Positions 8,778 to 17,702 of a DNA stretch of 64,000 bases are shown piece by piece. Position 1 is the first letter of the stretch. Each line of letters starts with the position of its first letter. A model generated the notes under the pieces. That model saw only the letters and a list, made by a program, of their open reading frames with translations. It searched no databases and was not told the origin of the DNA. Source of the DNA: Pontibacter vulgaris (GTDB lineage: Bacteria > Bacteroidota > Bacteroidia > Cytophagales > Hymenobacteraceae); contig NZ_JAJVDH010000004.1 in assembly GCF_022758145.1 (NCBI RefSeq), positions 186,001 through 250,000 on the forward strand. Reading direction: 5' to 3'. Made by a program: the position numbers and the translations under genes.

Positions 8778-9904
8778 GAAGGAAGTATATCCAACGGGTA
8801 AAACTCGTTATAGTTTGTTTCTATCCAGCCACCACCAACAACATCATCGCCTTCGTAAAACACAGCCGCCTGGCCAGGTGCAATGGCGTGCACTCCACTC
8901 AGGAAGTGTACTTTCATCTTATCGCCTTCCTGTTCAATAATGGCTTGTGTGCCCGGGTCGTTATAACGTACTTTGGTTATAGTCGGAATCGGCTGATCGA
9001 TCAGGTTTTCATACTTTACCATGTTCAGCTTGCCTACCGTCATGGCGTTTTTGGCCAGGTCCTCATAATTACCCAATACCACACGGTTCGTTTCTTTCTC
9101 GATACGCGTTACATAAGCCGGAAAACCTAAAGCTATGCCCAGGCCTTTACGCTGTCCGATAGTATAAAACGGGTAACCTTCGTGCTTACCAACCACAGTA
9201 CCATCCTCTAAAATAAACTCGCCGCCGGCAACCTGCTCTTCCAGGCCTTCCACCCTGCGTTTCAGGAAGTTACGGTAATCGTTATCTGGTATAAAGCATA
9301 TTTCGTAAGATTCCGGTTTATTAACCAGCTCGGTAAAGCCACGGTCAAGCGCCATCTGGCGAATCTCGGTTTTACGCAGCTTGCCCAACGGGAAAATAGT
9401 ACGGCTCAGGCTTTTCTGAGAAATTCCCCACAAGGCATAAGACTGGTCTTTGTTTTCATCCAATCCTTTAGAGATCACATAGCGTCCGTTCTCCTCGCGT
9501 ATGTTTGCGTAATGCCCGGTGGCTATAAAATCACAGCCTAACTGGTCGGCACGGCGCAACAGCGCATCCCATTTAATGTGCGTATTACAAAGCACACAAG
9601 GGTTTGGCGTGCGGCCGGCTATGTACTCATCCGTAAAATGGTTGATAACAAAATCACCGAATTCTTCACGTATATCAATAATGTAATGCGGAAAACCAAG
9701 CTGTACGGCAATATTACGGGCATCGTTTATAGAATCAAGGCTGCAGCAGCCAGTCTCTTTTTTAGAGCCGCCACTAGAGGCATAATCCCAGGTCTTCATG
9801 GTCATGCCAATTACCTCGTATCCTTGCTCATGCAGCATAACGGCAGCCACCGAACTATCGATACCACCGCTCATAGCTACCAATACCCTTCCTAACTTAC
9901 TCAT
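8774..9904 (-). CDS. mnmA: tRNA-specific 2-thiouridylase MnmA
   Basis: 376 residues, typical of the family. It makes the 2-thio group of U34 in tRNA-Lys, -Glu and -Gln. The ATP-PP-loop motif SGGIDSS is at 12-18. Catalytic cysteines are Cys103 in NPCVLCN and Cys203 in YEICFIPD, the two thiols expected of bacterial MnmA. GQRKGLGIALG and the C-terminal beta-barrel (APGQAAVFYEGDDVVGGGWI) complete the match. A TATCTTTG promoter box lies at 9947-9954. It overlaps the downstream lipoprotein gene by four bases. Confidence 0.97.
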   Translation of the reverse strand: MSKLGRVLVAMSGGIDSSVAAVMLHEQGYEVIGMTMKTWDYASSGGSKKETGCCSLDSINDARNIAVQLGFPHYIIDIREEFGDFVINHFTDEYIAGRTPNPCVLCNTHIKWDALLRRADQLGCDFIATGHYANIREENGRYVISKGLDENKDQSYALWGISQKSLSRTIFPLGKLRKTEIRQMALDRGFTELVNKPESYEICFIPDNDYRNFLKRRVEGLEEQVAGGEFILEDGTVVGKHEGYPFYTIGQRKGLGIALGFPAYVTRIEKETNRVVLGNYEDLAKNAMTVGKLNMVKYENLIDQPIPTITKVRYNDPGTQAIIEQEGDKMKVHFLSGVHAIAPGQAAVFYEGDDVVGGGWIETNYNEFYPLDILPS

Positions 9905-9946
9905 ATATAGTTAAAAATGAAAGTGCGATTAAATATAGATTTTCTA

Positions 9947-9954
9947 CAAAGATA
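9947..9954 (-). promoter_or_regulatory. Promoter -7 box for mnmA operon
   Basis: TATCTTTG on the minus strand fits TAnnTTTG. A weak CTTTAT lies about 19 bases upstream as a possible -33 element. The transcript start would be near 9942, leaving about 38 bases of 5' leader. Confidence 0.45.
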
Positions 9955-10144
9955 GCAACAACCGCACACTTATAAAGATTCAGAAGACTAAATAATGTAG
10001 TTACACCGTTTGAATACAAATAATGAGGAAATAGATTCTCACAAAAAAAATGCAAAAAAGGTAGCATAACACTCCTGAAGCGTTTTACTTTGGGCTATTA
10101 AAATTCAAAGCGGATTTACCTTACAAATAAAAGTATAGATTTCA

Positions 10145-10765
10145 ATGGGATTGCGTACCTCAGTGATAGTGAACGGTGTAAACAACCTAAGTGATGCCCG
10201 GTTTTGTGCCGGAATGGGTGTAGATATTATTGGGTTTAACTTAAGATTAGACAGCCCGGAGCGGATCTCGCCTGAAATGCTGAAAGAAATTACAAGCTGG
10301 GTATCGGGCGTGAAACTGGCCGGCGAATTTACAAGAGCCCGCCCCGAAGTTATAAACGAACTTGCCGAAGAGTTTAAGCTTGACCTGATACAACTGGACA
10401 CCGCCTACCTGATAGACGAGATAGAAGAAATAAACCGCCCGGTCATTCAAAAAATTTTTATTGATAAGGACACAGTTGAAGGCGAACTATTGGAAATGAT
10501 GGAACTCTATAGCCCGGTAGTGCACTCCTTCCTTATTTATTCCAACGACTTTACAACCATAGATGACACCAATACGCGTTTGTTAAAATCTGTTGCAAAA
10601 AAATTCCCGATCATTATTGGTTTTGGCATTAATAAAGAGAATGTGAATACTATACTTGATAAAGTAAAACCAGCTGGTATAGGTTTACAGGGAGGCCACG
10701 AAATAAAACCCGGCCTGAAAGACTTTGATGAGTTGCAGGATATTTTTGAAGAAATCGAAGAGTAA
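10145..10765 (+). CDS. TrpF-like TIM-barrel protein lacking catalytic residues
   Basis: 206 residues that align along their length with phosphoribosylanthranilate isomerase (TrpF): NNLSDARFCAGMGVDIIGF for the first strand-helix unit, SPERISPEMLKEI, DLIQLD, IIIGFGINKENV and the phosphate-site segment GGHEIKPGLKDFD near the end. Two residues needed by TrpF are changed: the ICG motif carrying the base Cys reads VNG, and the acid Asp after the sixth strand (LLD in TrpF) is Tyr (LIY), with the GGSG loop gone. It is therefore unlikely to isomerise PRA. It stands alone, away from other trp genes, divergent from mnmA. A sugar-phosphate-binding or different catalytic role is possible; function unknown. 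Confidence 0.75.
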   Translation: MGLRTSVIVNGVNNLSDARFCAGMGVDIIGFNLRLDSPERISPEMLKEITSWVSGVKLAGEFTRARPEVINELAEEFKLDLIQLDTAYLIDEIEEINRPVIQKIFIDKDTVEGELLEMMELYSPVVHSFLIYSNDFTTIDDTNTRLLKSVAKKFPIIIGFGINKENVNTILDKVKPAGIGLQGGHEIKPGLKDFDELQDIFEEIEE

Positions 10766-10788
10766 TTCCTGTTAATTGTAAGTATAAA

Positions 10789-10820
10789 AAAGGCCGCTGA
10801 AATATATTTTAGCGGCCTTT
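10789..10820. terminator. Bidirectional terminator between TrpF-like gene and trmB operon
   Basis: AAAGGCCGCT (10789-10798) pairs perfectly with AGCGGCCTTT (10811-10820). It sits between convergent genes and has A/T-rich flanks on both sides. Confidence 0.9.
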
Positions 10821-10846
10821 ATTATACTTATTAGTTTATACTTGCT

Positions 10847-11500
10847 CTACATTGAGAACTGCAGGTACTTGATCGGAATGCCTTCTTCCAAGTAGCGCTT
10901 CTCATAGGTAGTATAAATTCCCATCGTATGGTTCTGCAGATCAGAAGTATAAAGGTCAGCGGTGCAGATAAGATTTTTTGCCTGGCGCTCCAGCAAAGTT
11001 TCCAGGGTATACTCATACAAACACTGGTTATCTGTTTTTAAATGCACCAAACCGCCTGGCTTTAGAATGCGCTTGTAGATTTCCAGGAAACGAGGCGACG
11101 TAAGACGGCGTTTGATGTCGCGGTCTTTCGGACGTGGATCCGGGAAAGTGATCCAGATCTCATCTACTTCACCTTCAGCAAACTGGCTGCCTATACTTTC
11201 TATGATCAGGCGAAGAAAAGCTACGTTGTAGAGGCCTTCTTCAATGGCCATAGTGCTGCCCTTCCAGATGCGGGAGCCTTTAATATCTACGCCAATAAAA
11301 TTCTTGTCTGGAAAAAGACGTCCCATACCTACCGTATATTCACCACGACCACAACCAAGCTCCAGTACAATAGGATTATTATTCTCGAATTGTTCTTCGC
11401 GCCACTTCCCGGCCAACTGGCCAAACTGTGCATCATCAGGCTCGATCACGTTTTCACGCTCGGCCAACTCATTAAATTTTCTAAGCTTTGTTCTTGCCAT
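10847..11500 (-). CDS. trmB: tRNA (guanine-N7-)-methyltransferase TrmB
   Basis: Uses SAM to make m7G46 in the variable loop of tRNAs. I take the ATG at 11500 (MARTKLRKFNEL, 217 residues): the longer frame would begin with TTG inside folC, and this ATG is one base after the folC stop. Rossmann SAM motif LELGCGRGEYTVGMG, NFIGVDIKG, the TrmB signature TFPDPRPKDRDIKRRLTSPRF and the closing LKTDN strand are all present. It is last in the eight-gene operon that starts with the TPR protein, just before the terminator. Confidence 0.95.
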   Translation of the reverse strand: MARTKLRKFNELAERENVIEPDDAQFGQLAGKWREEQFENNNPIVLELGCGRGEYTVGMGRLFPDKNFIGVDIKGSRIWKGSTMAIEEGLYNVAFLRLIIESIGSQFAEGEVDEIWITFPDPRPKDRDIKRRLTSPRFLEIYKRILKPGGLVHLKTDNQCLYEYTLETLLERQAKNLICTADLYTSDLQNHTMGIYTTYEKRYLEEGIPIKYLQFSM

Positions 11501-11501
11501 T

Positions 11502-12794
11502 CTAAAGTTCTTCAATCTCTGCCACTACAAAGGTACTACCTCCTAAAAAAATTACATCATCGGGGGCAGCATTGTGTTTGGCAGCATTTACTGCTTCGGG
11601 TACAGTTGTGTATACTTCACCGCTTAAGCCAACAGAAACCGCTTTTTCATAAAGTTCGTTCACTGGCAAAGCACGCGGAATCTGCGCCTGGCAAAAGTAA
11701 TAACGGTACTTTTTTGGCAGCAACGCAAGTATAGTAGTAATATCTTTATCGTTTACAGCTCCAAAAACCATGTGTACCTGCTTAGGATTCAGCGCCTGCA
11801 ACTGTGCAAGTATTTGTTTTATTCCATCAACATTATGACCTGTATCACAAATAGTTAAAGGAGTTTTACTTAACACCTGCCACCTACCCTTCAGGCCGGT
11901 TATACTTTTTGTATTTGCCAAACCGGCACGTATAGCTTCATCGGTAATTGCAAAGCCTTTTTCCTGTAGTATAATAATAGTTTGCAATACACCGGGCAGG
12001 TTATACTTCTGGTAAATACCGGCAAGGTCTAAAGCCAGTTCGGGCAAGTATAAATCCTGATTTCGGTAAACATTAAATACCTGTTGCTCCAGGTTGCCTT
12101 CTTTCAGGTTTGCCTGTACATGATCTGTTGCAAAGTATAAAGGTGCATGTACAACTGCGGCCTTCTCTTCGAATACATGCGCAATGTCAGCTTGCCTGGT
12201 GCTGATTACAGCTGGTGTGTTGGGTTTTATTATGCCGGCTTTTTCTCCTGCAATTTCTTCCAGCGTATCGCCTAGCAAAGCCTGGTGGTCGTAACCAATG
12301 TTTGTAATAAGCGATACTTCCGGCTGAATAATATTGGTGGAATCAAGTCTTCCACCCAAACCAACTTCAATTACAGCCACATCTACCTGCTCATCTGCAA
12401 AGTATTTAAAAGCAAGCGCCACCGTCATCTCAAAAAAGGATGGCTTTATACTTTCGAACAGGCTTTTATGCTGCTTTACAAAATTAATGAGATACTGCTG
12501 TGGTAGCTCGTTGCCGTTGATGCGTACGCGCTCGGTAAAGGATTTGAGGTGGGGTGAAGTATAAAGTCCGGTCTTGTATCCCGAACGCTGCAAAACGGCA
12601 GCCAGCATATGCGAGCTACTGCCTTTGCCGTTTGTGCCTCCAACATGTATGGTTTTAAACTGATGCTGTGGCTGGCCCAGTGCCTCACAAAGCGAAATAA
12701 TATTGTCCAGGCTCTTCTTAAAAGCAGCATTGCCGATGCGTTGAAACATCGGCAATTGCTGGTATAGGTAATCAAGGCACTCTTGATAAGTCAT
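11502..12794 (-). CDS. folC: Bifunctional folylpolyglutamate/dihydrofolate synthase FolC
   Basis: 430 residues. Adds Glu to dihydropteroate and polyglutamates to folates, using ATP. The Mur-ligase P-loop is IHVGGTNGKGSSSHML at about 48-63; then TSPHLKSFTERVRING (family signature) and AVIEVGLGGRLDSTN near 140-155, TNIGYDHQALLG, and GEKAGIIKP. The C-terminal domain includes LKGRWQVL and DTGHNVDG, the latter typical of Mur/FolC enzymes. It sits between the TonB-like gene (14 bases) and trmB (1 base); cotranscription with envelope genes appears to be only positional. Confidence 0.96.
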   Translation of the reverse strand: MTYQECLDYLYQQLPMFQRIGNAAFKKSLDNIISLCEALGQPQHQFKTIHVGGTNGKGSSSHMLAAVLQRSGYKTGLYTSPHLKSFTERVRINGNELPQQYLINFVKQHKSLFESIKPSFFEMTVALAFKYFADEQVDVAVIEVGLGGRLDSTNIIQPEVSLITNIGYDHQALLGDTLEEIAGEKAGIIKPNTPAVISTRQADIAHVFEEKAAVVHAPLYFATDHVQANLKEGNLEQQVFNVYRNQDLYLPELALDLAGIYQKYNLPGVLQTIIILQEKGFAITDEAIRAGLANTKSITGLKGRWQVLSKTPLTICDTGHNVDGIKQILAQLQALNPKQVHMVFGAVNDKDITTILALLPKKYRYYFCQAQIPRALPVNELYEKAVSVGLSGEVYTTVPEAVNAAKHNAAPDDVIFLGGSTFVVAEIEEL

Positions 12795-12808
12795 AAATTA
12801 AAATAAAC

Positions 12809-13687
12809 TTAGCGGGATCTGATAACGAAGGTAACTACACCACTTGCTCCTGTTGCGGCGGCAGAACTTGAACCAGTCCTGCTGAAAGTTGATTTTTGTA
12901 ACTGGTCTTTATACCACTTCTCTACGTGCGAAGAAACGGTACTTTCCAATGTAGTTACAGAAACCAGGTTACCATCAGAGTCGATTTTGATCCGGAATTT
13001 TACAAAGCCGGTCTCGTTATCATAAGGGTCACGCTTCGGTTGAATATCGTAGCGCCAGCCTGGCATATCAAGGCCTTCTCCGCCTCCACCTCCACCTGGT
13101 TTGCCGTACAGTGCTTTCGCATCCAGCTTACCTTCCGGCGATCCTTTATCTCCTACTTTGCCTTCATCGTCGCCGTTGTTATTACCGGTAGGGTTATTTG
13201 AGGTTCCGGCTTTGCCATTACCTGTGCTGTTAGTTGGCTTTCCGGGATATAATGATTTCGGCTTTTCAGGCTCCTTTTTTACAACTTCCTCTTTAGGTTG
13301 CGGCTTTGGTTCCGGTTTAACTTCCTCTTTTACACTAACTGGGGCATCGGCAGTTGTGGTTACAACTTTAGGTGCTGCTGTAGGCGTTGGAGGCGTTGGC
13401 GTTACAGTAGGTTTAGGCTCAGAAACCGGATCTGGTTGCGTTGGAGCAGGTTTACTATCAGCTACATTTTTTGATTCGTTTGCTGCGGCAGTTGTCTGTA
13501 CATTACCACTACCAGCCGCGTCCATTCCAAAATTTAATTCAATACCAATCTCTGCTGCAGGTGGATCCGGAGAGCGCCATGCCATAATATAAATCAAAAG
13601 AAGCACAAGTATAGCGTGCACGACAACGCTTACGCCTGCTGCAATACGCTTATTCTTTTCCTCCTCCTGTGTCAGGGCTAATGCCAT
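12809..13687 (-). CDS. TonB/TolA-like energy-transducing protein
   Basis: 292 residues. A cytoplasmic N-tail, one membrane helix at about 15-37 (IAAGVSVVVHAILVLLLIYI), a long Pro/Lys/Glu-rich periplasmic linker (~75-145), a Gly/Asn-rich stretch (~150-205) and a small C-terminal domain (FVKFRIKIDSDGNLVSVTTL) ending FVIRSR. This is the architecture of TonB/TolA proteins, which take proton-motive energy from ExbB-ExbD/TolQ-TolR to an outer-membrane partner. ExbD lies 14 bases upstream. Whether it serves TonB receptors or a Tol-like envelope role cannot be told from sequence; the beta-barrel and SPOR genes in the operon favour an envelope role. Confidence 0.8.
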   Translation of the reverse strand: MALALTQEEEKNKRIAAGVSVVVHAILVLLLIYIMAWRSPDPPAAEIGIELNFGMDAAGSGNVQTTAAANESKNVADSKPAPTQPDPVSEPKPTVTPTPPTPTAAPKVVTTTADAPVSVKEEVKPEPKPQPKEEVVKKEPEKPKSLYPGKPTNSTGNGKAGTSNNPTGNNNGDDEGKVGDKGSPEGKLDAKALYGKPGGGGGGEGLDMPGWRYDIQPKRDPYDNETGFVKFRIKIDSDGNLVSVTTLESTVSSHVEKWYKDQLQKSTFSRTGSSSAAATGASGVVTFVIRSR

Positions 13688-13701
13688 ACTTTAATCAATA
13701 G

Positions 13702-14103
13702 TTATTCTGTTGGCACAGTGGCCAGCGTAACTTTAGCTTTTAATTCTGTTGCAATACCTGCCACCTTAACAAGGTGCTCTACTGGTACGCTTTTGTCTAC
13801 GTGTAATACAACCACGCCATCCCCTTCTTCAGTTCCCTGCAAAAGTGCTGCCAATTGTGGTTCAAGCTCGTCAAAAGCTACAGGTTTCTCATTAAGATAG
13901 TATTTCAGATCTGGCGTTATTGTTACACTTATCTTCTGCATCACAATGTTAGATGATTTGCTCGAAGGCAAGTTCACTGGCAAACCTGTTGGTGTAACAA
14001 AGTTTGAAGTAAGCATAAAAAAGATAAGCAACAGGAATATGATGTCCGTCATGGAGGACATACTGAATTCGGCACTTATCCTGTTTTTTGAGCGAAGATT
14101 CAT
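13702..14103 (-). CDS. exbD: ExbD/TolR family biopolymer transport protein
   Basis: 133 residues. One N-terminal membrane helix (MTDIIFLLLIFFMLTSNFV) carrying the conserved Asp of ExbD/TolR that conducts protons with ExbB, followed by a periplasmic domain (ISVTITPDLKYYLNEKPV, VVLHVDKSVPVEHLVKVAGIA). Two bases after exbB and 14 before the TonB-like gene, so the inner-membrane motor is encoded as one unit. The symbol is by family; TolR would fit as well. Confidence 0.9.
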   Translation of the reverse strand: MNLRSKNRISAEFSMSSMTDIIFLLLIFFMLTSNFVTPTGLPVNLPSSKSSNIVMQKISVTITPDLKYYLNEKPVAFDELEPQLAALLQGTEEGDGVVVLHVDKSVPVEHLVKVAGIATELKAKVTLATVPTE

Positions 14104-14105
14104 TC

Positions 14106-14816
14106 TTAAAGCTGTGGTTCTTGTAAAAGATCAAGGAACTCTATTGAAGAGTACTCCATAGAATGCACGATACTATCAATTTTAGATACCAGGTAGTTGT
14201 AGCCTACATAAGCTGGCAGACCAATGATCAAACCAGCAGCTGTTGTAACCATCGCCTGATAAATACCGCCTGATAGTAACTGCGGGCTAACAGAGCCTTC
14301 GGCCTGTGCAATGGCGATGAACGCCTGGATCATACCAGTTACCGTACCCAGGAAACCCAGCATGGGCGCAGCACCGGCTATAGTTGCCAAACCAGACAGG
14401 TTGCGCTCCAGGCGGCTGATCTCTATCTTACCAACATTCTCGATAGAGGTCTCGATGTTTTTGAGCGGGTTACCGATACGTGTAATACCCTTTGCCAGCA
14501 TTCTGGAAACCGGAGTATTTGTTTGCGCGCAAAGCATTTTAGCTCCGTTAATATCGCCAGCCAATACCATACTTTTAATGCGGTCGTTAAAGCCTTCCGG
14601 GTTTTTAGCTGCCTTCTTCAGCGTAAGGTAACGCTCTACGAAAATGTAAACCGCAGCCAGTGATAATAAAGCTAATGGAATCATAGCCCAACCACCGGCA
14701 AGTGCCAGATCTATCAGCGAAACAGTAGTTTCAGTTGCGGCTTCAGCACCCTCAGCAAGTGCAGCAGTAGTATCGGCAGGAGCCGTAGTAGTAATTTGTA
14801 ATAAGAATGAGGTCAT
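14106..14816 (-). CDS. exbB: ExbB/TolQ/MotA family proton channel protein
   Basis: 236 residues with three predicted membrane helices: one near 40-60 (GGWAMIPLALLSLAAVYIFVE) and two near 135-205 (IAGAAPMLGFLGTVTGMIQAF and MVTTAAGLIIGLPAYVGYNYL). GFLGTVTGM and the TTAAGLIIGLPAY segment are hallmarks of ExbB/TolQ. It forms the proton channel with ExbD and powers a TonB/TolA-like protein. It starts one base after the HU-SPOR gene stop. The Ala/Thr-rich N-tail is periplasmic and not conserved in the family. Confidence 0.92.
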   Translation of the reverse strand: MTSFLLQITTTAPADTTAALAEGAEAATETTVSLIDLALAGGWAMIPLALLSLAAVYIFVERYLTLKKAAKNPEGFNDRIKSMVLAGDINGAKMLCAQTNTPVSRMLAKGITRIGNPLKNIETSIENVGKIEISRLERNLSGLATIAGAAPMLGFLGTVTGMIQAFIAIAQAEGSVSPQLLSGGIYQAMVTTAAGLIIGLPAYVGYNYLVSKIDSIVHSMEYSSIEFLDLLQEPQL

Positions 14817-14817
14817 G

Positions 14818-15975
14818 TTAGTTATTAAGTACCCAAATGGTTTCTCCGAATGTTTTTCTGTAATCTTTCAGGGCAGCCTTCGCTTCTTCTTCAGTAGCAA
14901 AATCAGCAACGGCTACACGGAAAAGTCTGCTGCCACGTACAGGCTCCAGCACAACCGCCTTCTGTCCTTTATTTATAATGTCATCACGGTTGATCTCAGC
15001 ATTATGTAAACGCGCATATCCGCCGGTAATAATGTAAAAACGTCCAGTCTTTTCTTTAATTATAAGTGCTTCAGACTTAGTTTCAGCTACTGGCGCAACA
15101 GCTTCTTTAACTTGCTCAACCTCCTGAACACCAAATCCTTCAGCCAGGCTATCAGAAGTTATACTTTCATTCTCTGAAGTACTATCGGCAAACTGCTCTC
15201 CACCTTCTGCCCATGCTTCTTCTGTAACTTCAGCTACCGGAGTATAAGCTGGAATTATAGCTTCGTAAACTGTAGCACGTTCTTCTTCTGTAAGCGGAAT
15301 AAAGTTTGAGGTATACCTTGATACTACCCTGTCGCCGATATTAGTAGATGTACCGAAGAAAGACATCGGGTTAAGGCTGCTCAGATTATAGTCATTCTGA
15401 AGTGATAGTAAGTAGAAAACTGAACCCACAATGCCACTAAGTGCCAGGGCCGCCGCTACATTGTAAATACGCTTCAGGCGCTTGCGTAAAGGCTGTTTGG
15501 TAGCTACTGGTGCAATATTACGATCTTTCAGCAGCGTGCGCAGTACAGCCGGCTCTTCTGCTTTAATAGGCCGAAGGGTTAACTCCGGTAAGCCAAAGCT
15601 TGCTTCCAGCAGGTTATCTGCTTCTACATACTCAAAAACCAGTTTGCGTTCGGCATTATACTTAAAAACACCGATCTCTGGCAGTTCAAAGCGGTTTTCA
15701 GTATCAAGCTGGTTTTTAGCCTGATGCACAAATGATGACACCAGACGCTGTGCCTCTTCCTGCGAAATGTTCTTGTGGTAGGCGATTGAGCTTATGAGTA
15801 AGCCATCGTTCAGAACAAGCTTTTCGTTGAAGGCAATGCGCCTGGAAGGTGGCACGATGGTGTGCTTAACCGGGTAAATCCTGGCAGAAACATAACGCGC
15901 TATCAGTCCGCCAAAATCCGGAATAATGACACAGTCATGATCATACAACAAGGATTTGATGTGCTTTTCTACCAT
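14818..15975 (-). CDS. HU-CCDC81-like / transmembrane / SPOR domain protein
   Basis: 385 residues in three parts. Residues 1-140 match the paired bacterial HU-CCDC81 type domains (IKSLLYDHDCVIIPDFGG, IAFNEKLVLNDGLLISSIAY, LPEIGVFKYNAERKLVFEY), related in fold to the HU/IHF family. A basic patch (RKRLKR) then precedes a single helix at ~171-191, giving N-in topology. An acidic periplasmic linker leads to a C-terminal SPOR domain (~311-385, FYIITGGYARLHNAE, RVAVADFATEEEAKAAL), a fold that binds denuded peptidoglycan. So an HU-like cytoplasmic domain is tethered to the cell wall. Gaps to neighbours are 6 and 1 bases. Function unknown; a division or envelope-tethering role is inferred. Confidence 0.8.
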   Translation of the reverse strand: MVEKHIKSLLYDHDCVIIPDFGGLIARYVSARIYPVKHTIVPPSRRIAFNEKLVLNDGLLISSIAYHKNISQEEAQRLVSSFVHQAKNQLDTENRFELPEIGVFKYNAERKLVFEYVEADNLLEASFGLPELTLRPIKAEEPAVLRTLLKDRNIAPVATKQPLRKRLKRIYNVAAALALSGIVGSVFYLLSLQNDYNLSSLNPMSFFGTSTNIGDRVVSRYTSNFIPLTEEERATVYEAIIPAYTPVAEVTEEAWAEGGEQFADSTSENESITSDSLAEGFGVQEVEQVKEAVAPVAETKSEALIIKEKTGRFYIITGGYARLHNAEINRDDIINKGQKAVVLEPVRGSRLFRVAVADFATEEEAKAALKDYRKTFGETIWVLNN

Positions 15976-15981
15976 AAAGCC

Positions 15982-17670
15982 TTAGAATGAATAAGATATA
16001 CCGCCTATCAGGTTTATACTTTTGTTTGGGTAATTTACAAACCGTTCGTACTTCTTGCCAAACAAATTGTTGGCCATCACAAATGTTGTGAATTTATTCG
16101 AGAATCTGTAATCCGCTTTCAGGTTCAGATCTACGATGCTGTCGGTTTCCCGCAACACCGAAGTACCGTCAGGTCGTGTGATACGCCCAAACGAGCTACC
16201 AATATAGTAAAGTTCTGAATTAAACAGAATCTTATCGTAGAAGTTATAGGTACCGAAAACGCTGGCCATCATCTCAGGGCGATGAAACGGTTGCTCTAAG
16301 CTGGCCGTGTTATACTTATTATAATCAGCCTTTAAACCCAGGCGAATCTCATCAGAATAATTAAATACTGCCTCTGCAAAAATATTTAAAACATTTGTTA
16401 CACCATCGTCATAAACCAGGTCAAACTTGGTAGAGTCAGAAAGCGAGCTGTTATAGAAGTATAAATTACGGATGTTCTGATAAGCTACGCGGCCTGTAAG
16501 GTGTACATAGTTGGCAATGTTGGCCGACATGCCCCCGTAAATTTCCAGACCTTTGTTTGTATCTGCTACGCGTACATTCGGAGCCAAGAACGGATTCTCT
16601 TCTGTCAACCCATATAAAGTAACTCTTTGCAGATCACCACCCAAACCAGCGTAAATCAACAGGTTATCTTTAATAGGCTCCACTCCTAAACGTACCATCG
16701 GGTATACATTAAACTTACGGGCATCGTTAACGGTATCGCCGGTGTAAGCAACGTTCGCACCAATGGCCAGACGCAAGGCACCCAGCTGGCGCTCGTAAGT
16801 CGGGGCCAATTTAAAGTAAGAGCGGCTTACGTTGGCAGAGTCGTTGTGTGAAAGTATAGACAGGTCAGCATCAACTTTAAAGCCGGAAATTGAATCGGTG
16901 CTGTACTCACCGGTTACCTTAAAGGCCAGGTTCGATTCGCTCATGTCAAACCGATCGTTCAGGTAATTGAATTTTATACCTGCGTTGTAAAGGAAAGGCA
17001 TTCCGGATGTCTGGTTATGCATAAAGCCTTCAGCGGCCACCCGGTTAAACACCTGGCGGATCGTATCTTTATCAACTTCGGTATCGGCAACAGGTTTGTA
17101 GCCATAAAAATGGTACTTGTCGCGGCCATAGTTAAGTCTGCCACCGGCCGTGAAGCCTTTCATGTAACGTTCGCCGTGAACACCCAGCATAGAGTTGGCA
17201 ACAGCAGAATTACCTCTGTCTACCGGCCCTTTGGCTGAGCCTACGTGGCTAACTTCTGCGCCATAAGAACCAACATCGTTGCGCTTGTTATGGAAATAGC
17301 CTTTTAAGTATAGCGTACCATAGTTACCAATACCAGCTTTCAGGTAGTTACCGTAAAGTTTATTCAGCTCGTCCTGCTTTATCGTAAGCACCTTCATTTG
17401 CAGGTTAATATCCTGCGAAGGCAGGCGGTAATCTGTGAAACGGTAACGTACGTTGCGCTCGCCGGTAGTTGGCTGCTGTATCCTGAATTTCTCGAAGTTA
17501 CGGGCAGCCTGCGGTAATTCTATCACCCGGTTTTTCTCTACCACAATTTCAGCATCTTCCAGTTTTGAGCCTTCGCCCCAACCTGTATTTTGAGCCTGTG
17601 CCTGGTTCATAAAACTATAACCAACACACATTACAATGGCAAGCGAGGCTATTCTTATCTTCTTTTTCAT
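15982..17670 (-). CDS. Outer-membrane beta-barrel protein, receptor-like without plug
   Basis: 562 residues with a signal peptide (cleavage after AQAQ, ~residue 26) and a short N-terminal segment, but no TonB plug or carboxypeptidase-like domain. The rest alternates in strand-like fashion (YGNYLKAGIGNYGTLYLKGY, FTAGGRLNYGRDKYHFYGY) and ends in the aromatic SINLIGGISYSF expected for barrel assembly. NKFTTFVMANNLFGKKYERF resembles the last strands of TonB receptors. It lies 32 bases after the TPR gene and 6 before the HU-SPOR gene, so it may be the outer-membrane partner of the ExbBD/TonB-like motor. Ligand or function unknown. Confidence 0.8.
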   Translation of the reverse strand: MKKKIRIASLAIVMCVGYSFMNQAQAQNTGWGEGSKLEDAEIVVEKNRVIELPQAARNFEKFRIQQPTTGERNVRYRFTDYRLPSQDINLQMKVLTIKQDELNKLYGNYLKAGIGNYGTLYLKGYFHNKRNDVGSYGAEVSHVGSAKGPVDRGNSAVANSMLGVHGERYMKGFTAGGRLNYGRDKYHFYGYKPVADTEVDKDTIRQVFNRVAAEGFMHNQTSGMPFLYNAGIKFNYLNDRFDMSESNLAFKVTGEYSTDSISGFKVDADLSILSHNDSANVSRSYFKLAPTYERQLGALRLAIGANVAYTGDTVNDARKFNVYPMVRLGVEPIKDNLLIYAGLGGDLQRVTLYGLTEENPFLAPNVRVADTNKGLEIYGGMSANIANYVHLTGRVAYQNIRNLYFYNSSLSDSTKFDLVYDDGVTNVLNIFAEAVFNYSDEIRLGLKADYNKYNTASLEQPFHRPEMMASVFGTYNFYDKILFNSELYYIGSSFGRITRPDGTSVLRETDSIVDLNLKADYRFSNKFTTFVMANNLFGKKYERFVNYPNKSINLIGGISYSF

Positions 17671-17702
17671 GGGATGTTCTGTTCTTCTGATACTTCGGAT
17701 GA

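Noticed and set aside
10096..10110. TTTACTTTGGG upstream of the TrpF-like gene as a promoter box
   Set aside because: Only one base separates TA and TTTG, so it does not meet the TAnnTTTG spacing.
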